From positions 1-45,903 of the forward strand of contig JAKPNF010000083.1 of assembly GCA_029548565.1 (NCBI GenBank): a stretch of 45,903 bases of DNA, read 5' to 3'. Source of the stretch: Verrucomicrobiota bacterium (lineage in GTDB: Bacteria; Verrucomicrobiota; Verrucomicrobiia; Opitutales; JAKPNF01). The translations under genes and the position numbers were made by a program. The notes beneath the pieces are model-generated. The model was not told the origin of the DNA, made no database searches, and was given only the letters and a program-made list of their open reading frames with translations. How positions within the stretch are numbered: position 1 is the stretch's first letter; every line of letters starts with the position of its first letter. This document shows positions 43,365 through 45,903 of this stretch, piece after piece.

Positions 43365-43531
43365 CTAGGTAGTGTTTGAGAATTAGGTGTTTTGAATGCA
43401 CGGGCTGGTTTCGAGGCATTTTTGGGGGCTTCGAGCCGAGGCGATGGGTACATCGTCGAGGCGAGGACGCCCAAAAAGGACCGAAATCCAGACTGTGCAG
43501 GCGAAATTCATAATTCTCAAACACTACCTAG
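43365..43531. mobile_element. 167-bp foldback element (MITE-like)
   Basis: Perfect 21-bp terminal inverted repeats (left end CTAGGTAGTGTTTGAGAATT..., 43365-43385; right end 43511-43531). The interior is also an imperfect inverted repeat all the way to a tip CGATG-GGTA-CATCG at 43442-43455, exactly in the centre. It is flanked by CGCT on both sides; alternatively the terminal CTAG copies are the target duplication, as expected for YTAR-targeting IS5-group elements. There is no transposase. It is probably a non-autonomous element. Confidence 0.75.
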
Positions 43532-44379
43532 CGCTGCGCGGCCGCGCCCTCGGCTTTTTTGCGGTCTTTTTCGCGCGCGATCCAGTCCACTTCCTTCTCC
43601 GGCATCACGAAGTAAAGGGCGGGGGCGGCGATGTTGGGGCGCACCTTTTCCACCTTGAGCGTGAACTGCTTGGCGCCGTCTTCCTCGTAGGAGACCAGGA
43701 AGGGGTATTTGACGCCCTCCACGTCGCGCCAGTCGGACATTTGGGCGAGGCCCTCGTGGTCTTTGTCTCCAAAAAATGGATACACTTTCGCGACGATCGG
43801 CAGCATTTCCTTGCCCAGCAAATAGCAGCCTTTCAACCCCTGCTTGTCCTGGGTAAAGCGCAGCATGGTGTAGGTCTTACCATCGAACGACTCGTCCTTA
43901 CCCTTGGAAAAGGCGTAGCCCTTGAGTTCGAGGCTGTAAAAGTTGTCGAACAACCCGGCCAAATACAGCAGCCCCTCATGCGTCTCGCGTGGGGCCTCTT
44001 GCACGACGCGCCCGCCGTCGGGCGTGGGCATCATGATCCAGGAGTAGTAACCGTCCCACCCGCGCGAAAGCTCGGAACCCTCGTTGCGGATGTTAAAGCG
44101 CACCAAAAAGGGCTTGGCCAGCCATAGCTCGAACTCCTGGTTGACCTCCTGCTCCTTGCCCTCCTGGTCTTTCACAAACGCGATCACCTTGCCGCTGACT
44201 TTCAGGGTATTGACCTTTTCCATCTGCAACCGCGAGCCGGCGGCCTTGTAATAGTCATACAGCAAATTGATCGTCTCGGAGGTCATCGCCGCGCCTTTCA
44301 AGGCGCCCGAGGCGAGCATCAAAACCGCGCCCAGCAAAAACAGGCGCCGCAAAAGGGGAAAGTTAAAGGACAAAGCCAT
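43528..44379 (-). CDS. LolA-like outer-membrane lipoprotein carrier/sorting protein
   Basis: 283 aa. A signal sequence (LLRRLFLLGAVLMLASGALKGA, about 9-30) is followed by a beta-rich domain with the LolA/LolB-type pattern: VNTLKVSGKVIAFVKDQ, NQEFELWLAKPFLVRFNIRNEG, and WDGYYSWIMMPTPDGGRVVQEAP. Long C-terminal extensions (WIAREKDRKKAEGAAAQR) are basic and helical. It may carry lipoproteins or lipids through the periplasm. Its TAG stop lies within the last bases of the foldback element. Confidence 0.7.
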   Translation of the reverse strand: MALSFNFPLLRRLFLLGAVLMLASGALKGAAMTSETINLLYDYYKAAGSRLQMEKVNTLKVSGKVIAFVKDQEGKEQEVNQEFELWLAKPFLVRFNIRNEGSELSRGWDGYYSWIMMPTPDGGRVVQEAPRETHEGLLYLAGLFDNFYSLELKGYAFSKGKDESFDGKTYTMLRFTQDKQGLKGCYLLGKEMLPIVAKVYPFFGDKDHEGLAQMSDWRDVEGVKYPFLVSYEEDGAKQFTLKVEKVRPNIAAPALYFVMPEKEVDWIAREKDRKKAEGAAAQR

Positions 44380-44452
44380 CCCTTTTAGGGCAACCGATTT
44401 TGCAAAAAAGGTAAAGCCTATTTTCGGGGAACAGGCGCTTGCGCGCGCGCCG

Positions 44453-45694
44453 TTATTTGCGCAGCGCCTCGGTGCGTTCGATGAGCGTGGGGTGGCTGTA
44501 GTGAAAGAAGCTGTACAGCGGGAGCGGGGTCAGGTTGCTCAAGTTGGCCGTGTGGAGTTTTTGCAGGCCTTCGATGAGAGCCTCGGGCGAGCCGAGGGCG
44601 TCTTTGGCGAAGGCGTCGGCCTCGTACTCGTTTTTGCGGCTCCACATATTCATGAGCGGCGAGAGCCAGAAGGTGACCACGCCCGCGCACAGCACGAAGA
44701 TCGGCAACGCGGCGTACAGGCCGTCTTCGGCCTTGAAGCCGAAGCCTTCCAAAAACCAGGGTGATTTTGCCAGGTACGCGATCAGCGCGAAGGCGACCAG
44801 GCTTATCAATGACGAAACGATGAGCATGCGCGGCACATGCCCCTTGCGGTAGTGGCCGATCTCGTGCGCCAACACGGCTTCGAGCTGGGGGATGGTCATC
44901 TGCTCGATGAGGGTATCGTACAAGACGATGCGGCGCATTTTTCCAAAACCCGTGAAGAAGGCGTTGGAGTGCCCACTGCGCTTGCTGCCGTCGATGACCT
45001 GGATCGTGGAGGCTTTAAAGCCCGTGCGGTCGGCCAAGTCCATGAGCGCGGTTTTGAGTTCGCCTTCCGGCAGGGGGCTGAGCTTGTTAAACAGCGGCAA
45101 AATCAGGCGCGGGTACAAGACCATCATCAGCAGTTGAAAACAGGTCAGCGCCAGCCACGCCCACAGCCACCACTGCGGTAGCGTCTGGGCTATCCACAAA
45201 ATCAGCGCCAGCACCGGCCAGCCCAGCGCGAGGGTCACGGCCAACCCCTTGAGCTTGTCGGTCAGCCAAAGCGCCTGCGTGCTTTTATTAAAACCGTAAC
45301 GCGCCTCGAGCTTGAACTTGTGCGCCCAGTCCCACGGCAAATCAAAAAGCCCCATGATCACCAGCAGCGCCAAAATCACAAGGGCATAACCCCAAACACC
45401 CGCGGCGCCCGTGCATTGAACGAGCGCATGAAACAGCCACGGCAAAAACCCCGTGAGCACCACGGCGGCCAGCACCGCCGCGTCATAAAGCGCGTTGGCC
45501 GACCCAAAACGGCTGCCGGCCAGCGTGTAGGAAACGCTCTTTTGATAGGTTGCCTCGTCCACAATTGTGCGCAGCGCCTCGGGCACCGCCGCGCTCAAGC
45601 TGCGGACATAACGGCGGTTTTGCCAGTCCAGATAATAGTCGGCGGCGGTCTTAGCCAGCAGCAGTCCCGCGAATATAAAGAGCACTTCGTTCAT
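44453..45694 (-). CDS. M48 family metalloprotease (Ste24/CAAX protease-like)
   Basis: 413-aa integral membrane zinc protease. It has the Ste24-type N-terminal extension with several helices, DLPWDWAHKFKLEARYGFNKST (about 120-140), and the zinc site HEIGHYRKGHVPR. A downstream glutamate ligand is in SRKNEYEADAFAKDALGSPEAL, and the C-terminus has HYSHPTLIERTEALRK. Eukaryotic relatives cut prenylated proteins; bacterial ones probably take part in membrane protein quality control. It stands alone between the LolA-like gene and a gene-free end of the window. Confidence 0.93.
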   Translation of the reverse strand: MNEVLFIFAGLLLAKTAADYYLDWQNRRYVRSLSAAVPEALRTIVDEATYQKSVSYTLAGSRFGSANALYDAAVLAAVVLTGFLPWLFHALVQCTGAAGVWGYALVILALLVIMGLFDLPWDWAHKFKLEARYGFNKSTQALWLTDKLKGLAVTLALGWPVLALILWIAQTLPQWWLWAWLALTCFQLLMMVLYPRLILPLFNKLSPLPEGELKTALMDLADRTGFKASTIQVIDGSKRSGHSNAFFTGFGKMRRIVLYDTLIEQMTIPQLEAVLAHEIGHYRKGHVPRMLIVSSLISLVAFALIAYLAKSPWFLEGFGFKAEDGLYAALPIFVLCAGVVTFWLSPLMNMWSRKNEYEADAFAKDALGSPEALIEGLQKLHTANLSNLTPLPLYSFFHYSHPTLIERTEALRK

Positions 45695-45775
45695 GCAAAT
45701 AAAAATACAAAACTACCCTCGCACATCCGCCGCGCACTGGGCAAACGTAAAAACCGTGGGGAGCTGTTTGAGAAT
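45695..45775. other. Gene-free stretch upstream of the M48 gene
   Basis: No gene seen. A TGTTTGAGAAT block (45765-45775) shares its sequence with the terminal repeat of the foldback element at 43365 and directly adjoins the palindromic repeat. Confidence 0.4.
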
Positions 45776-45892
45776 AGCACCTGAGAGGGCTGGCGCAGGC
45801 GGGGAGAGATAACGGGTATTCGGCTTGTTATTCAGCCGCGAACCCGGCAACGGTTGGCACCTGCAGGGGACTTAGTCCCCTGCACCCCTTTA
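45776..45892. repeat. Palindromic intergenic repeat, copy B
   Basis: Inverted, diverged copy of the element at 7378-7492. The core hairpin is GCAGGGGAC / GTCCCCTGC (45863-45883). Shared blocks include CGGGTATTCG-like, TTGTTATTCAGCC and CACCCCTTTA. The last bases of the window (to 45903) may belong to further repeat sequence. Confidence 0.8.
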
Positions 45893-45903
45893 CGGAGCTG
45901 GCG

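Noticed and set aside
43396-44127. 243-codon plus-strand ORF starting in the foldback element
   Set aside because: It is antisense to the LolA-like gene for most of its length and begins inside a non-coding repeat.

Overview
The window is about 46 kb of GC-rich bacterial chromosome, densely packed with genes on both strands. The gene set points to a free-standing Gram-negative heterotroph: LolA-like carrier, PEP-CTERM surface protein, ArnD-type deacetylase, class II fumarase, glucose-1-phosphate adenylyltransferase and a SpoIIE-type phosphatase. The combination of PEP-CTERM, secreted thioredoxin-like proteins, a fused MFS/spermidine synthase and a cyanobacterial/plant-style GlgC looks most like Verrucomicrobiota (perhaps Opitutae). 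That assignment is inference; there is no rRNA or ribosomal protein here to confirm it. I found no tRNA, rRNA, CRISPR array, prophage or intact insertion sequence.

Layout. 1-4.1 kb: an orphan ArnD homologue faces a tight minus-strand phospholipid operon (pgsA-pgpA-dedA-dedA), with coaD divergent. 4.1-8.4 kb: eno behind a good sigma70-type promoter, a 23S-type methyltransferase, a small membrane protein, a repeat-rich gap, and a CbpA-like DnaJ. 8.5-18.2 kb, plus strand: a YyaL-like protein, queG, a spermidine-synthase fusion, glgC, a double-domain universal stress protein, a GAF/SpoIIE phosphatase, yicC and a small membrane protein. 18.2-25.1 kb: a two-armed acyl-carrier-protein cluster. The left arm (minus) reads SDR, ACP, KASIII, SDR, NeuD-like acyltransferase. 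The right arm (plus) reads KASIII, ACP, FkbH-like HAD-IIIC protein. Two almost superimposable promoters drive the left arm. 25.1-28.5 kb: fumC, then three tandem exported thioredoxin-like genes; the third is split by a -1 frameshift at an A6 run. 28.5-34.8 kb: serS-tilS-ftsH operon, then manC-dgkA. 34.8-40.9 kb: a SulP transporter whose C-terminal tail is displaced by a frameshift, and an ABC transporter/anchored protein/exported helical protein operon of unknown role. 40.9-45.9 kb: a hairpin-rich gap, a secreted endonuclease/phosphatase-family protein, the PEP-CTERM protein, a 167-bp foldback element, a LolA-like protein and an M48 protease.

How the genes work together. The most coherent unfamiliar unit is the ACP cluster. 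It carries two carrier proteins, two KASIII enzymes, two reductases, an FkbH-type loader and an acyltransferase. It has everything needed to build and hand over a short ACP-bound acyl group, but no glycosyltransferase or PKS/NRPS megasynthase. The ABC-123aa-719aa operon is a second candidate for an undescribed system. Several non-coding repeats (foldback element, poly-T hairpins, a two-copy palindromic element) suggest a genome seeded with small mobile or structural repeats.
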